Below are positions 52,313 through 63,473 of a DNA stretch of 64,000 bases, piece by piece. The first letter of the stretch is position 1. Each line of letters begins with the position of its first letter. The notes beneath the pieces were generated by a model. It was not told where the DNA came from and made no database searches. It saw nothing but the letters and a program-made list of their open reading frames with translations. Position numbers and translations under genes: made by a program. The DNA is from Cupriavidus sp. D384 (GTDB taxonomy: Bacteria; Pseudomonadota; Gammaproteobacteria; Burkholderiales; Burkholderiaceae): contig NZ_BBQI01000009.1 of NCBI RefSeq assembly GCF_001652915.1, positions 62,001 through 126,000 of the forward strand. The letters are read 5' to 3'.

Positions 52313-55192
52313 ATGTCCGACGACAAACGCGCCAAGCCCGAAAAAAGCAAGTATCCGGTCAACCTGCTGGATACCCCGTTCCCGATGCGCGGCGACCTGC
52401 CCAAGCGCGAGCCGCTGTGGGTCAAGCAATGGCAGGACAAGCAGCTCTACAAGAAGATCCGCGCCGCGCGCAAGGGTGCGAAGAAGTTCGTGCTGCATGA
52501 CGGCCCCCCGTACGCCAACGGCGACATCCACATCGGCCATGCGGTGAACAAGGTCCTGAAGGACATGATCATCAAGGCGCGCGGCCTGACCGGCCTGGAC
52601 GCCGTCTACGTGCCGGGCTGGGACTGCCATGGCATGCCGATCGAGATCCAGATCGAGAAACAGTTCGGCAAGGGACTGCCCGTGCAGGAAGTCCAGGCCA
52701 AGGCGCGCGCCTACGCCACCGAGCAGATCGCCCGCCAGAAGAAGGATTTCGAGCGCCTGGGCGTGCTTGGCGACTGGGACAATCCGTACCTGACCATGAA
52801 CTTCAGCAACGAAGCCGACGAGCTGCGTGCGCTGGGCAAGATCATGGAAAAGGGCTACGTATTCCGCGGCCTGAAGCCGGTGAACTGGTGCTTCGACTGC
52901 GGCTCGGCACTGGCCGAAGCGGAAGTCGAATACAAGGACAAGGTCGACCTGTCGATCGACGTGGGCTTCCCGTTTGCGGAGACCGACAAGATCGCCCACG
53001 CCTTCCACGTGCCGCTGGCCCAGCTGGAAGGCAAGCCCGGCTGGATCGTGATCTGGACCACCACGCCGTGGACGATCCCGTCCAACCAGGCGCTGAACAT
53101 GCACCCGGAAGTGGAGTACGCGCTGGTGGACACGCCGCGCGGCTTCCTGATCCTGGCGAAGGACCGCGTCGAGGAACAGCTGAAGACCTACGCGCTGGAA
53201 GGCCAGATCGTTGCCACTGCGCGCGGCGATGCACTGACCGAGGTGCGTTTCCACCATCCCCTGGCGAAGATGGACGCCGGCTATGCGCGCACGTCGCCGG
53301 TGTACCTGGGCGACTACGTCACCACCGACACCGGTACCGGCATCGTCCACTCGGCGCCGGCCTACGGCGTGGAGGATTTCCAGTCGTGCAAGGCGCACGG
53401 CATGCCGGATTCGGAAATCATCAGCCCGGTGATGGGCGATGGCGTCTATGCCAGCACGCTGCCGCTGTTCGGCGGCCTGTCGATCTGGGACGCGAACCCA
53501 AAAATCGTCGAAGTACTACGTGAGTCGGGCAACCTGTTCAACTCGCACAAGTACGAGCACAGCTATATGCACTGCTGGCGCCACAAGACGCCGATCATCT
53601 ACCGCGCCACGTCGCAGTGGTTCGCGGGCATGGACGTCGATCCGGTCGACAACGGCCCGACGCTGCGCGAAACCGCGCTGGCCGGTATCGAGGCGACCGA
53701 GTTCTACCCGTCGTGGGGCAAGCAGCGCCTGCACAACATGATCGCCAACCGCCCGGACTGGACGCTGTCGCGCCAGCGCCAATGGGGCGTGCCGATGGCG
53801 TTCTTCGTCCACACGGAAACCGGCGCACTGCATCCGCGTACGCCGGAGCTGCTGGAGGAAGTGGCAAAGCGTGTGGAGCAGCAAGGCATCGAGGCCTGGC
53901 AGTCGCTTGACCCGAAGGACCTGCTGGGCGACGAAGCCGCGTCCTATGAGAAGAACCGCGACACGCTGGACGTCTGGTTCGATTCCGGCACGACGCACTG
54001 GACCGTCATCCGCGGCTCGCATCGCGACGAACTCTACGATCCGTCGGCCGATACCCCCGAGGGGCGCCTGGCCGACCTGTACCTGGAGGGCTCGGACCAG
54101 CACCGCGGATGGTTCCATTCGTCGCTGCTGACCGCCTCGATGCTGTACGGCAAGCCGCCCTACAAGGCGCTGCTGACGCACGGCTTCACGGTGGACGGCG
54201 AAGGCCGCAAGATGTCGAAGTCGGTGGGCAACACGGTGGCGCCGCAGGACATCTCGAACAAGATGGGCGCGGAAATCATCCGCCTGTGGGTGGCCTCGAC
54301 CGACTACTCGGGCGAACTGTCGATCTCGGAAGAGATCCTCAAGCGCGTGGTGGAAGGCTACCGCCGCATCCGCAACACGCTGCGCTTCCTGCTGGCCAAC
54401 CTGACCGACTACGACCACGCGAAGCACGCGCTGCCGGCATCGGAATGGCTGGAAATCGACCGCTACGCCGTGGCGCTGACCGACCGCCTGCAAAAGGAAG
54501 TCTTGTCGCACTACCAGGCGTACGAGTTCCACCCGGTGGTTGCCAAGCTGCAGACGTTCTGCTCCGAAGACCTGGGCGGCTTCTACCTCGACGTGCTGAA
54601 GGACCGCCTGTACACCACGGCGGCGGACTCGCAGGCACGCCGCGCCGCGCAGAACGCGCTGTATCACATCACCCAGGCCATGCTGCACTGGATGGCACCG
54701 TTCCTGTCGTTCACGGCCGAGGAAGCCTGGCAGGTGTTCGCGCACGGCACCGAGCACACCGACACCATCTTCACGAGCACGTACTACGACCTGCCGCCGG
54801 TCAACGAAGCCGACGACCTGCTGCAGAAGTGGCACGAAATCCGTGCGGTGCGCGCCGAAGTCACGCGCCAGCTGGAAGCCGTGCGCGTGGAAGGCGATAT
54901 CGGTTCGTCGCTGCAGGCCGAGGTCACGATCGCGGCGGGCGGCCCGGTGCTGGCCGCGCTGCAGAGCCTGTCCGACGACCTGCGCTTCGTGCTGCTGACG
55001 TCGGCGGCCAAGGTCACGCCGGCGCCCGAAGGCGGCGACCTGCTGGTGACGGTCACGCCGTCGCAGCACGCCAAGTGCGAGCGCTGCTGGCATTACCGTG
55101 CCGACGTGGGCCACAACCCCGCCCATCCCACCCTTTGCGGCCGCTGCGACAGCAACCTGTTCGGCGCCGGTGAGCACAGGAGCCACGCCTGA
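52313..55192 (+). CDS. ileS: Isoleucyl-tRNA synthetase
   Basis: A 959-residue class I synthetase with HIGH at 73-76 and KMSKS at 633-637, plus an editing domain in between ([14 protein letters not shown]). A C-terminal zinc-binding segment has [12 protein letters not shown] and CGRC. The ATG at 52313 gives the standard N-terminus [21 protein letters not shown] after a Lys-rich leader. Its stop overlaps the lspA start by one base. Confidence 0.97.
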   Translation: MSDDKRAKPEKSKYPVNLLDTPFPMRGDLPKREPLWVKQWQDKQLYKKIRAARKGAKKFVLHDGPPYANGDIHIGHAVNKVLKDMIIKARGLTGLDAVYVPGWDCHGMPIEIQIEKQFGKGLPVQEVQAKARAYATEQIARQKKDFERLGVLGDWDNPYLTMNFSNEADELRALGKIMEKGYVFRGLKPVNWCFDCGSALAEAEVEYKDKVDLSIDVGFPFAETDKIAHAFHVPLAQLEGKPGWIVIWTTTPWTIPSNQALNMHPEVEYALVDTPRGFLILAKDRVEEQLKTYALEGQIVATARGDALTEVRFHHPLAKMDAGYARTSPVYLGDYVTTDTGTGIVHSAPAYGVEDFQSCKAHGMPDSEIISPVMGDGVYASTLPLFGGLSIWDANPKIVEVLRESGNLFNSHKYEHSYMHCWRHKTPIIYRATSQWFAGMDVDPVDNGPTLRETALAGIEATEFYPSWGKQRLHNMIANRPDWTLSRQRQWGVPMAFFVHTETGALHPRTPELLEEVAKRVEQQGIEAWQSLDPKDLLGDEAASYEKNRDTLDVWFDSGTTHWTVIRGSHRDELYDPSADTPEGRLADLYLEGSDQHRGWFHSSLLTASMLYGKPPYKALLTHGFTVDGEGRKMSKSVGNTVAPQDISNKMGAEIIRLWVASTDYSGELSISEEILKRVVEGYRRIRNTLRFLLANLTDYDHAKHALPASEWLEIDRYAVALTDRLQKEVLSHYQAYEFHPVVAKLQTFCSEDLGGFYLDVLKDRLYTTAADSQARRAAQNALYHITQAMLHWMAPFLSFTAEEAWQVFAHGTEHTDTIFTSTYYDLPPVNEADDLLQKWHEIRAVRAEVTRQLEAVRVEGDIGSSLQAEVTIAAGGPVLAALQSLSDDLRFVLLTSAAKVTPAPEGGDLLVTVTPSQHAKCERCWHYRADVGHNPAHPTLCGRCDSNLFGAGEHRSHA

Positions 55193-55725
55193 TGGCATCG
55201 TCCTCGACCCGTTCCTCGCGCCCGGCGGCGCGCAGCAAGAGCAAGGCCAGCGCCAACGTCACGCCGTGGCTGTGGATGGCCTTCGCGCTGCTGGTGGTCA
55301 TGATCGACCAGTTCTTCAAGATCGTGATCTCGCGCTCGTTCCAGTATGCGGAATCGCGCCCGGTCACCAGCTTCTTCAACCTTGTGCTGGTCTACAACAA
55401 GGGCGCGGCGTTCAGCTTCCTGGCTGATGCCGGCGGCTGGCAGCGCTGGTTCTTCACGCTGCTGGGCGTGGTGGTGGGCGGCTTCATCATCTGGCTGCTG
55501 TATCGCCACACGGGCCAGAAGATGTTCTGCCTGGCCGTGTCGCTGATCCTGGGCGGCGCCGTGGGCAATGTGGTGGACCGCGTAATCCATGGCCATGTGA
55601 TCGATTTCCTGGACTTCCACTGGCGCAACACCCATTTCCCGGCCTTCAACGTGGCCGACTGCGCGATTACGCTGGGCGCGATCCTGCTCATCGTGGACGA
55701 ATTGCGACGGGTGCGGCGGCACTGA
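55192..55725 (+). CDS. lspA: Lipoprotein signal peptidase LspA (signal peptidase II)
   Basis: A 177-residue inner-membrane protease with four spans. Catalytic aspartates lie in [19 protein letters not shown] and [11 protein letters not shown]. It cleaves prolipoproteins, including proteins like the LivK and M48 lipoproteins of this window. AGGAG in the end of ileS precedes the ATG, and the two genes overlap as TGATG, so they are translationally coupled. Confidence 0.96.
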   Translation: MASSSTRSSRPAARSKSKASANVTPWLWMAFALLVVMIDQFFKIVISRSFQYAESRPVTSFFNLVLVYNKGAAFSFLADAGGWQRWFFTLLGVVVGGFIIWLLYRHTGQKMFCLAVSLILGGAVGNVVDRVIHGHVIDFLDFHWRNTHFPAFNVADCAITLGAILLIVDELRRVRRH

Positions 55726-55751
55726 GGCCGATCCGCGCGATGCGCCGCAAG

Positions 55752-55780
55752 AATGCCCCTGCCCGCAGGGGCATTTTTTT
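55752..55780 (+). terminator. Intrinsic terminator of ribF-ileS-lspA
   Basis: AATGCCCCTG (55752-55761) and CAGGGGCATT (55766-55775) pair perfectly with a 4-base loop, ending in a run of seven T residues. Confidence 0.94.
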
Positions 55781-55858
55781 CGCCCGCATTCGGCCCCGGC
55801 ACGCCGGGCGCGCCAGCGGTATCATGCGGAACTCAGTTCCTCTCCAAGAGCCTTTCCC

Positions 55859-57058
55859 ATGGATTTGCGCGGCAAGCACATTGTCCTTGGCCTGACCGGC
55901 GGCATCGCCTGCTACAAGTCGGCCGAGCTGGTTCGGCTGCTGACCAAGGCCGGTGCCACCGTGCAGGTGGCAATGACCGAGGCGGCAACGCATTTCATCA
56001 CGCCGGTCACGATGCAGGCGCTGTCCGGGCGCCCGGTGTTCCTGTCGCAATGGGACGCGCGCATCGACAACAACATGGCGCATATCGACCTCTCGCGCGA
56101 GGCCGACGCCATCCTGATCGCCCCCGCTTCCACCGATTTCCTTGCCAAGGTTGCCAACGGCCTCTGCGACGACCTGCTGACCACGCTGTGCATCGCGCGC
56201 GAGTGTCCGCTGCTGGTGGCACCGGCCATGAACCGCCAGATGTGGGCCGCCGCGCCGACCCAACGCAATGCCGCCCAGCTGCGCGCCGATGGCGTGACGA
56301 TCCTGGGCCCCGGCACCGGCGACCAGGCCTGCGGCGAAATCGGCGACGGCCGGATGCTGGAGCCCGAGGAGCTTGTGGAAGACCTGATCGCGTTCTTCCA
56401 GCCCAAGCCGCTGCAGGGCAAGCGGGTGCTGATTACCGCCGGCCCGACCTTCGAGGCCATCGACCCGGTGCGCGGCATCACCAACCTGTCGTCGGGCAAG
56501 ATGGGCTTCTCGATCGCCCGTGCGGCGCGCGAAGCCGGCGCCGACGTGCTGCTGGTGGCCGGCCCCACGTCACTGCCCACGCCGCGCGGCGTGACGCGTA
56601 CCGATATCCGCAGCGCCCAGCAGATGCACGATGCCGTGATGGCGCAGCTGCGCGATGTCGATGTGTTCGTCGCCGTGGCCGCCGTGGCCGACTGGCGCCC
56701 GGCCGAGGTGGCCCGGCAGAAGCTGAAAAAGGCCAACGACACCGACACGCCGACGCTGCAGTTCGTGCAGAACCCCGACATCCTGGCCGCCGTGGCGGCG
56801 CGTGCCGACGCCCCCTACTGCGTGGGCTTCGCGGCCGAAAGCGAGAACCTGGAGCAGTACGGCGAGCAGAAGCGCCAGCGCAAGGGCGTGCCGCTGCTGG
56901 TGGGCAATATCGGCCACCATACCTTCGGTCTCGACGACAACGAGATCGTGCTGTTCGATGCCAACGGCATGACGCGCCTGCCGCGTGCCGACAAGCTGTC
57001 GCTGGCGCGCGAGCTGGTGGCCGCCATCGGGCAGCGCCTGCCGCGCAAGTCCGTGTAA
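55859..57058 (+). CDS. coaBC: Bifunctional phosphopantothenoylcysteine decarboxylase/synthetase CoaBC
   Basis: A 399-residue protein. The N-terminal flavin-dependent decarboxylase has [14 protein letters not shown] and the active-site APAMNRQMW. The C-terminal synthetase has [25 protein letters not shown] and AAVADWRP. It performs two coenzyme A steps. Its own leader is short after the lspA terminator. Confidence 0.96.
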   Translation: MDLRGKHIVLGLTGGIACYKSAELVRLLTKAGATVQVAMTEAATHFITPVTMQALSGRPVFLSQWDARIDNNMAHIDLSREADAILIAPASTDFLAKVANGLCDDLLTTLCIARECPLLVAPAMNRQMWAAAPTQRNAAQLRADGVTILGPGTGDQACGEIGDGRMLEPEELVEDLIAFFQPKPLQGKRVLITAGPTFEAIDPVRGITNLSSGKMGFSIARAAREAGADVLLVAGPTSLPTPRGVTRTDIRSAQQMHDAVMAQLRDVDVFVAVAAVADWRPAEVARQKLKKANDTDTPTLQFVQNPDILAAVAARADAPYCVGFAAESENLEQYGEQKRQRKGVPLLVGNIGHHTFGLDDNEIVLFDANGMTRLPRADKLSLARELVAAIGQRLPRKSV

Positions 57059-57076
57059 CACCGCCGCATCCAAGTC

Positions 57077-58096
57077 ATGAGCCCTACCCGTCCTACCCTG
57101 CGCCTGTCCGTGCTGGACCAGAGTCCGGTCATCCACGGCCATACGGCCCGCGACGCCCTGGCGGCCACGGTCGATCTGGCCCAGATGGCCGACAGCCTCG
57201 GCTTTACCCGCTACTGGTGCGCCGAGCACCACGGCCTGCAAGGCGTGTGCAACCCGGCGCCCGAGGTCATGCTGGCGCGGCTGGGCAGCGTGACCCAGCG
57301 CATCCGCCTGGGGTCTGGCGGGGTCATGCTGCCCTACTACAGCCCGTTCAAGGTGGCCGAGCAGTTCCGCATGCTCGAAGCGCTGTTCCCGAACCGGATC
57401 GACCTTGGCGTGGGCCGCGCCCCGGGCGGCGACATGCGCACTGCGCAGGCCGTGGCGATGGGCACGTACAACCGGGGCGACCAGTTTCCACAGCAGGTGC
57501 AGGACCTGTCGTTCCTGCTGCGTGGCGAGGTGCCGCCCGACCATCTGGCCGAGGGCGTGCTGCTGCAGCCGGCCATCGACACCCAGCCCGAGATCTGGGT
57601 GCTGGGTTCCAGTGATTTCGGCGGTGCGCTGGCGGCGCGGCTGGGCCTGCGCTTCGCCTTCGCCCATTTCATCAATGCGCACGGCGGCGACATGGTGGCG
57701 CGGCAGTACCGCGAGGATTTCGAGCCCGGCTATGAAGACAGGCCGTACAGCGCCGCGGCGGTGTTCGTGATCTGCGCCGATACCGAGGCCGAGGCATCGG
57801 CGCTGGAGCGCGCCGTCGACATCCGCCGGCTGCAGATGGCTTATGGCGTCAACGCACCGATCCCGTCGCTGGCCCAGGCTGCCGATTTCACGCCCACCGA
57901 GCGCGACCGCCTGATCATCGAACGCGAGCGGCCCCGCACGATCTGCGGCACGCCCGCGCAGGTGGCCGAGCGCATGCTGGCGCTGAAGGACCGCTTCGCG
58001 GCAGATGAACTGGTGGTGCTGAGCGTGACGGCGTCGTACCAGGCGCGCATGCGCACGTACGAACTGCTGGCCGAGGCCTTCGACCTGCAAGGCTGA
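57077..58096 (+). CDS. LLM class flavin-dependent oxidoreductase (luciferase-like)
   Basis: A 339-residue member of the bacterial luciferase-like monooxygenase group. TRYWCAEHHGLQGVCNPAPEV and IRLGSGGVMLPYYSPFKVAEQFRMLEALFPNRIDLGVGRAPGGD are diagnostic of the YhbW-type subgroup. It is 18 bp downstream of coaBC, so probably cotranscribed, though the substrate is unknown. Confidence 0.88.
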   Translation: MSPTRPTLRLSVLDQSPVIHGHTARDALAATVDLAQMADSLGFTRYWCAEHHGLQGVCNPAPEVMLARLGSVTQRIRLGSGGVMLPYYSPFKVAEQFRMLEALFPNRIDLGVGRAPGGDMRTAQAVAMGTYNRGDQFPQQVQDLSFLLRGEVPPDHLAEGVLLQPAIDTQPEIWVLGSSDFGGALAARLGLRFAFAHFINAHGGDMVARQYREDFEPGYEDRPYSAAAVFVICADTEAEASALERAVDIRRLQMAYGVNAPIPSLAQAADFTPTERDRLIIERERPRTICGTPAQVAERMLALKDRFAADELVVLSVTASYQARMRTYELLAEAFDLQG

Positions 58097-58209
58097 TCCG
58101 CGCCGGGGCGCAAGCGCCACGCCCTTTGGCTATGGCGGATCGAAGTGACGGATTGATGCGGGCGGCGCGGTATCATGCCGCCTTTGTCCCATCGTACGAA
58201 TCCGAATCC

Positions 58210-58704
58210 ATGACCGTAGCCGCGAATCCGACTGTCGAGATCAAGGTGCTCGACGCCCGCCTGAACGACTGGGGCCTGCCCGCCTACCAGAGCGATATGG
58301 CCGCCGCCATCGACCTGCACGCCTGCGTGGACGGCCCGGTGACCATCGAGCCCGGCACGCCGGCGCAACTGGTGCCGGCCGGCTTCGCGGTGCATATGGC
58401 CAACCCGTTCATGTGCGCGACGATCGTGCCGCGCTCGGGCCTGGGCCACAAGAAGGGCCTCGTGCTGGGCAACTCGATCGGCGTGATCGACGCCGACTAC
58501 CAGGGCCAGATCATGGTCAGCGTGTGGAACCGCAACGCGCCCGGCACCGAGCCGATCGTGATCCAGCCCGGCGAGCGTATCGCCCAGATGATGTTCGTGC
58601 CGGTGCTGCGCCCGGTGTTCACGACGGTGGAAGCGTTTTCAGAGGATTCGGTGCGTGGCGCCGGAGGTTTCGGCTCGACCGGCGTGGCGCACGCGAAGGC
58701 GTAA
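58210..58704 (+). CDS. dut: Deoxyuridine 5'-triphosphate nucleotidohydrolase
   Basis: A 164-residue trimeric dUTPase. Motif 1 region AAIDLHAC, motif 2 PRSGLGHKKG, motif 3 GVIDADYQG and C-terminal motif 5 GGFGSTG are all present. It hydrolyses dUTP to dUMP and keeps uracil out of DNA. The ATG at 58210 starts the domain; the frame is open upstream from 58126. Proximity to coaBC is common in proteobacteria. Confidence 0.96.
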   Translation: MTVAANPTVEIKVLDARLNDWGLPAYQSDMAAAIDLHACVDGPVTIEPGTPAQLVPAGFAVHMANPFMCATIVPRSGLGHKKGLVLGNSIGVIDADYQGQIMVSVWNRNAPGTEPIVIQPGERIAQMMFVPVLRPVFTTVEAFSEDSVRGAGGFGSTGVAHAKA

Positions 58705-58721
58705 CGCCGGAACCGAGGCCG

Positions 58722-58760
58722 GGTGTCTCCCCTCTCCCATGCAATGGAGGAGGGGAAACC
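58722..58760. repeat. Dispersed palindrome, copy D
   Basis: GGTGTCTCCCCTCTCCCAT (58722-58740) and its near-complement ATGGAGGAGGGGAAACC (58744-58760) form a hairpin between the convergent dut and glyoxalase-like genes. Confidence 0.7.
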
Positions 58761-58768
58761 GTATTTTC

Positions 58769-59614
58769 TCAGCGCTGCTCGAAGATCAGCGCCACGCCGT
58801 TGGCCTGCTCGGCCGGGATCAGCGTAATCGACGGCGACAGGTCGGTGGCCTGCACCCCATGGGCCCGCCAGTGCGTACGGGCCTTTTCCAGATCGCTGGT
58901 TGCAAGCCGGATCGCCGCGTAGCCCGTCGCCCCGTGCCGCAGCCCCGGCACGTCGGCAGCATCGGCCAGCGCCTGCGGCGCGGTGACAACGAACGATGCC
59001 CCGTCGATGTCGAGCATCGCCGTTTCGCCAGTGGCGCGCGCCATCGCCGCGCCCGTCAGCGTGGCATAGGCTTCGGCCGTTGCCGCCACCTGCCCCGCTT
59101 CCACCACCAGATACGTCGCCGCAATCGCCGTTGCGCCATTGGCGTGCGTCAGCCATTCCGGCCGCCACAGCAGTTCGGGCGTGCGATGCTCGCAAACGAA
59201 GTAGCGGGCGCCCGGCGCGTGATCCAGCGCGGTCACGCGGAACGTGGCCGGGTGCTCGGAGCCGTCGTCAAGGCGCACCGGGCGCGAGAATTCGATGGGG
59301 TCCGAGGGCTGGAATCCGGCAGCACGCAGCCGATCGGCCGTGGCAAACGCATCGCGGCTCTTGCACGACATGGCCGCACAGCCGCCACCGCGCTGCTGGG
59401 CATCCCAGTAATACTGGCGACTCGGGCTGGGCGCCGTGACGTGCAGCAGCTCCAGGTAGTCGCGCGCCAGCATGATGCAGTGGTTTTGCGATCCCAGCGT
59501 GTGATAGCCGCGCGGTGTCAGCGTGAAGCCGAGTGCGCGCCAACGGTCGGCAGCGGCATCCAGGTCCGCACACACGATGACCGCGTGGTCGAACGGTTCG
59601 GGCAACGTCTGCAT
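58769..59614 (-). CDS. Glyoxalase-like domain (VOC superfamily) protein
   Basis: A 281-residue protein with two repeats of a VOC-like fold: FDHAVIVCADLDAAADRWRALGF opens the first and is followed by GYHTLGSQNHCIML. It resembles the Glyoxalase_3 group, often encoded beside Bug-type binding proteins. Metal ligands are probable but not fixed here. It starts four bases after the stop of the tctC-like gene, so the two are cotranscribed. Confidence 0.78.
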   Translation of the reverse strand: MQTLPEPFDHAVIVCADLDAAADRWRALGFTLTPRGYHTLGSQNHCIMLARDYLELLHVTAPSPSRQYYWDAQQRGGGCAAMSCKSRDAFATADRLRAAGFQPSDPIEFSRPVRLDDGSEHPATFRVTALDHAPGARYFVCEHRTPELLWRPEWLTHANGATAIAATYLVVEAGQVAATAEAYATLTGAAMARATGETAMLDIDGASFVVTAPQALADAADVPGLRHGATGYAAIRLATSDLEKARTHWRAHGVQATDLSPSITLIPAEQANGVALIFEQR

Positions 59615-59618
59615 GGGG

Positions 59619-60632
59619 TCAGTCGAACTGGATGTTGGCCTTGCGGGCCACGGCTTGCCACTTGTCGTGCTCGTGGCGTACCAGGTTGCCCAGGTCGGCC
59701 GGCGAACCCACGGCAATCTCGAACCCCTGCGCGGTCAGTGCTTCCACTACCTTGGGCTGCTTGATCGACGCGCCCAACGCATCGTGCAGCCGCATCACGG
59801 TGTCCTGTTGCATATGCGCGGGACCGAAAACGCCGATCCACGAATAGGCCTCGAAGCCCTTGTAGCCTTGCTCGGCCACGGTCGGCACCTGGGGCATCTG
59901 CTTGATGCGGCTGGTCCCGGTGACGCCAAGCACCTTGATCGTCTTGGCGGCGACGTGAGCCTGCACGGCCGCGTAGCTGCTGAAGAACAGGTCCACCTCG
60001 CCCGCCAGCACGGCCTGCACGGCCGGGCCGCCGCCCTTGTAGGGCACGTGCAGGAAATGCACGCCGGCCTCGGTCGCCAGCGCTTCGGCGGCCAGCTGGT
60101 TCAGGCTGCCGATGCCCGACGACGCATAGCGCACGCCATTCGGGTTCGACTTCGCCAGCTCGATCAATTCTCGCACGTTCGACGCCGATAGCGCCGGGTT
60201 GGCAGCGATAACAAGCGGGAAGCGCACCAGTTGCGTGATCGGCGTGAAGTCCTTGAACGTGTCGTACGGCAGGTTCTTGTACGCAAACGGGTTGATGGCA
60301 TGCGTGTCGAACGCCATCAGCAGCGTATTGCCGTCCGGCTTGGCGCGAGCCACGGTGCTGCTGGCGATCAGGCCACCGGCGCCGGGCTTGTTGTCCACCA
60401 CCACGGTCTGCCCCAGGCTCGTCTTCAGTCCCGGCTGCAGTTGCCGGGCCACGATATCCACGCTGCCCCCGGGCGGGAACGGCAGGACCATCGCAATCGG
60501 CCGGCTGGTTGCCGACGGCTCGGCAGCATGGGAGACCTGGGCGAGGCCGGCGAGTGACGCCACGGGCATGGCGCTCATCGGCAGGGACTTGAGCAGCAGG
60601 CGGCGCAGCCGCATGCGGTCGGGAGAAGACAT
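59619..60632 (-). CDS. Bug/TctC-type tripartite tricarboxylate transporter substrate-binding protein
   Basis: A 337-residue exported protein. An Arg-rich N-terminus and signal peptide (to about residue 36, SHAA) is followed by PIAMVLPFPPGGSVDIVARQLQP and VVVDNKPGAGGLIAS, the Bug family signature. Such proteins are strongly expanded in Burkholderiales, often without a dedicated permease nearby, as here. Ligand unknown. In-frame ATG at 60614 is a second possible start. A glyoxalase-like gene follows immediately. Confidence 0.9.
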   Translation of the reverse strand: MSSPDRMRLRRLLLKSLPMSAMPVASLAGLAQVSHAAEPSATSRPIAMVLPFPPGGSVDIVARQLQPGLKTSLGQTVVVDNKPGAGGLIASSTVARAKPDGNTLLMAFDTHAINPFAYKNLPYDTFKDFTPITQLVRFPLVIAANPALSASNVRELIELAKSNPNGVRYASSGIGSLNQLAAEALATEAGVHFLHVPYKGGGPAVQAVLAGEVDLFFSSYAAVQAHVAAKTIKVLGVTGTSRIKQMPQVPTVAEQGYKGFEAYSWIGVFGPAHMQQDTVMRLHDALGASIKQPKVVEALTAQGFEIAVGSPADLGNLVRHEHDKWQAVARKANIQFD

Positions 60633-60790
60633 CAGAGACTCGGGCTGGGCGGCCAGACGGCCGCGGAATCAGGAAAAGGGCGGCATGCCGCCGCCGCGTA
60701 TTTTGCCCGATGATCGCGCAACTTGCAGGAGTACCCTTCGCTGATCGCCCAGAAATGGAACAATCGCACCCCGATCCGCCATAAATCGGC

Positions 60791-60822
60791 CAAAAAAATG
60801 GCCGGGACGAACCCGGCCATTT
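60791..60822 (-). terminator. Intrinsic terminator of clpS-clpA
   Basis: AAATGGCCGGG (60796-60806) and CCCGGCCATTT (60812-60822) pair perfectly over 11 bp with a 5-base loop; on the minus strand a run of seven T residues (complement of 60792-60798) overlaps the stem end. Confidence 0.93.
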
Positions 60823-60852
60823 CTACGTTGCGGCGTGGCGCGACAGCGGCGC

Positions 60853-63150
60853 TCAGACTTCCGCGCGCTGCTCGCTTTCCGGCGCCTCGGGCGGCTCCGG
60901 ATCGGCTTCCGAGAACGTCAGCTTGATCAGATCCTCGTCGTCCAGATCCACGGCCACCTTGCCGCCAGTGACCAGCTTGCCGAACAGCAGTTCGTCTGCC
61001 AGCGCCTTGCGGATCATGTCCTGGATCAGGCGCTGCATCGGACGCGCACCCATCAGCGGATCGAAACCCTTCTTCGCCAGGTACTTGCGCAGCTTTTCCG
61101 AGAAGCTGGCTTCCACCTTCTTCTCGTGTAGCTGCTCTTCCAGCTGCATCAGGAACTTGTCCACCACGCGCAGGATGATTTCCTCGTCCAGCGCACGGAA
61201 GCTGATGGTCGCATCCAGACGGTTGCGGAACTCCGGCGTGAACATGCGCTTGATGTCGGCCATCTCGTCGCCCTGCTCGCGCGCCGTGGTGAAACCGATC
61301 GTGGCACGGTTCATCGTCTCGGCCCCCGCATTGGTGGTCATGATGATGATCACGTTGCGGAAGTCGGCGCGACGGCCGTTGTTGTCGGTCAGCGAACCGT
61401 GGTCCATCACCTGCAGCAGGATATTGAAGATATCCGGATGTGCCTTCTCGATCTCATCGAGCAGCAGCACGCAATGCGGCTTCTTGGTGACGGCCTCGGT
61501 CAGCAGGCCACCCTGGTCAAACCCGACATAGCCCGGCGGCGCGCCAATCAGGCGGCTGACCGCATGGCGCTCCATGTATTCGGACATGTCGAAGCGCAGC
61601 AGCTCGATGCCCATGATGAACGCGAGCTGCTTGGCGACTTCGGTCTTGCCCACGCCCGTGGGGCCCGAGAACAGGAACGAGCCGATCGGCTTGTCGGTCT
61701 TGCCCAGGCCGGCGCGCGACATCTTGATCGCCGATGCGAGCGCCTCGATGGCCGGGTCCTGGCCGAACACCACCGACTTCAGGTCGCGTTCCAGCGTCTG
61801 CAGCTTGCTGCGGTCGTCCTGGTTCACACTCTGCGGCGGGATGCGGGCAATGCGCGACACGATGTCCTCGATCTCGCCCTTGCCAATGGTCTTCTTCTGC
61901 TTCGACTTCGGCAGGATGCGCTGGGCAGCACCTGCCTCGTCAATCACATCGATCGCCTTGTCAGGCAGATGACGGTCAGTGATGAAGCGGGCGGACAGTT
62001 CGGCGGCGGCGGTCAGTGCCGAGGCCGCGTACTTGACGCCATGGTGCTCCTCGAACCGCGACTTCAGCCCGCGCAGGATCTGCACGGTCTGGTCCACCGA
62101 CGGCTCGACCACGTCGATCTTCTGGAAACGACGCGACAGGGCCGCATCTTTCTCGAAAATGCCGCGATATTCCGTGAACGTGGTGGCACCCACGCACTTG
62201 AGCTGGCCCGACGACAGCGCCGGCTTGAGCAGGTTGCTGGCGTCCAGCGTGCCGCCCGATGCGGCGCCCGCGCCGATCAGCGTGTGGATTTCGTCGATGA
62301 ACAGGATCGCGTGCGGATTGTCCTTGAGCGACTTCAGCACGCCCTTGAGGCGCTGCTCGAAATCGCCGCGGTACTTCGTGCCGGCCAGCAGCGCGCCCAT
62401 GTCGAGCGAGTACACGGTAGCCTTTTCCAGGATATCGGGCACTTCGTTCTTGGTGATGCGCCAGGCCAGGCCTTCCGCGATGGCGGTCTTGCCAACGCCA
62501 GCCTCGCCCACCAGCAGCGGGTTGTTCTTGCGCCGGCGGCACAGGACCTGCACCACGCGCTCCACCTCGCTGTCGCGGCCGATCAGCGGATCGATCTTGC
62601 CGGCCTTGGCGAGCGCGTTCAGGTTCTGGGTGTATTGCTCGAGCGGGCTTTCCTTGCCGTCACCGCCCTCGCCTTCGGGGTTGCCCTCGCCGTGCTTGGC
62701 CGGTTCGGCCTGGTCCTTGCGGATGCCGTGGCTGATGAAGTTGACCACGTCCAGGCGCGTCACGCCCTGCTGCTGCAGGTAGTACACCGCGTGGGAATCC
62801 TTTTCGCCGAAGATGGCCACCAGCACGTTGGCGCCAGTCACCTCCTTCTTGCCATTCGACGTCGACTGCACGTGCATGATGGCGCGCTGGATCACACGCT
62901 GGAAACCCAGCGTGGGCTGCGTGTCCACTTCGTCGGTGCCTGGCACGACGGGCGTGTTGTCTGCGATGAAATTCTTCAGACTGGTGCGCAAGTCCTCGAT
63001 ATTGGCCGCGCACGCGCGCAGCACTTCAGCTGCTGTGGGGTTGTCGAGCAACGCCTGCAACAGGTGCTCCACGGTAATGAACTCGTGGCGCGCCTGGCGA
63101 GCCTCGACAAAGGCCATGTGCAGACTTACTTCCAATTCTTGCGCAATCAT
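60853..63150 (-). CDS. clpA: ATP-dependent Clp protease ATP-binding subunit ClpA
   Basis: A 765-residue AAA+ unfoldase with an N-domain ([20 protein letters not shown]), a first ATPase with Walker A GEAGVGKT, and a second with GPTGVGKT, separated by an M-region. The ClpP-interacting loop near IGF is IGFTT... in the D2 domain. It feeds substrates to ClpP. The ATG at 63150 has GGAGG four bases upstream and overlaps the clpS stop by four bases. ClpP itself is not in the window. Confidence 0.97.
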   Translation of the reverse strand: MIAQELEVSLHMAFVEARQARHEFITVEHLLQALLDNPTAAEVLRACAANIEDLRTSLKNFIADNTPVVPGTDEVDTQPTLGFQRVIQRAIMHVQSTSNGKKEVTGANVLVAIFGEKDSHAVYYLQQQGVTRLDVVNFISHGIRKDQAEPAKHGEGNPEGEGGDGKESPLEQYTQNLNALAKAGKIDPLIGRDSEVERVVQVLCRRRKNNPLLVGEAGVGKTAIAEGLAWRITKNEVPDILEKATVYSLDMGALLAGTKYRGDFEQRLKGVLKSLKDNPHAILFIDEIHTLIGAGAASGGTLDASNLLKPALSSGQLKCVGATTFTEYRGIFEKDAALSRRFQKIDVVEPSVDQTVQILRGLKSRFEEHHGVKYAASALTAAAELSARFITDRHLPDKAIDVIDEAGAAQRILPKSKQKKTIGKGEIEDIVSRIARIPPQSVNQDDRSKLQTLERDLKSVVFGQDPAIEALASAIKMSRAGLGKTDKPIGSFLFSGPTGVGKTEVAKQLAFIMGIELLRFDMSEYMERHAVSRLIGAPPGYVGFDQGGLLTEAVTKKPHCVLLLDEIEKAHPDIFNILLQVMDHGSLTDNNGRRADFRNVIIIMTTNAGAETMNRATIGFTTAREQGDEMADIKRMFTPEFRNRLDATISFRALDEEIILRVVDKFLMQLEEQLHEKKVEASFSEKLRKYLAKKGFDPLMGARPMQRLIQDMIRKALADELLFGKLVTGGKVAVDLDDEDLIKLTFSEADPEPPEAPESEQRAEV

Positions 63151-63473
63151 GCTTCCTCCATCACGCACTGCAGGGGATGGCCCGCCTGCCGCGCATGGGT
63201 TGATACAAGCTCGACCTTGGTCGCCGCAATATCCCGCGTGTAGATACCACAAACGCCTTTACCTTCCCGGTGGACGGTGAGCATGATCTGCGTCGCCGTT
63301 TCCCGGTCCCTGCTGAAATACTGCTGCAGGATCATCACGACAAACTCCATCGGAGTGTAGTCGTCATTGAGCAGGAGCACCTTGTACATCGCCGGCGGCT
63401 TGAGCTGCTGCTCTTTCCGCTCGATGACTGTGCCTGCTTCGCGTTGAGGGGTGTTCGCCAGCCGTGTCGCCAT
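63147..63473 (-). CDS. clpS: ATP-dependent Clp protease adaptor protein ClpS
   Basis: A 108-residue adaptor with [25 protein letters not shown], the N-end-rule binding pocket, and [20 protein letters not shown]. It delivers N-degron substrates to ClpA. The stop overlaps the clpA start (ATGA). On the minus strand TTGCAG (63503-63508) and TAGAAT (63481-63486), 16 bp apart, could form a promoter that would place the transcript start only a few bases before the ATG. Confidence 0.96.
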   Translation of the reverse strand: MATRLANTPQREAGTVIERKEQQLKPPAMYKVLLLNDDYTPMEFVVMILQQYFSRDRETATQIMLTVHREGKGVCGIYTRDIAATKVELVSTHARQAGHPLQCVMEEA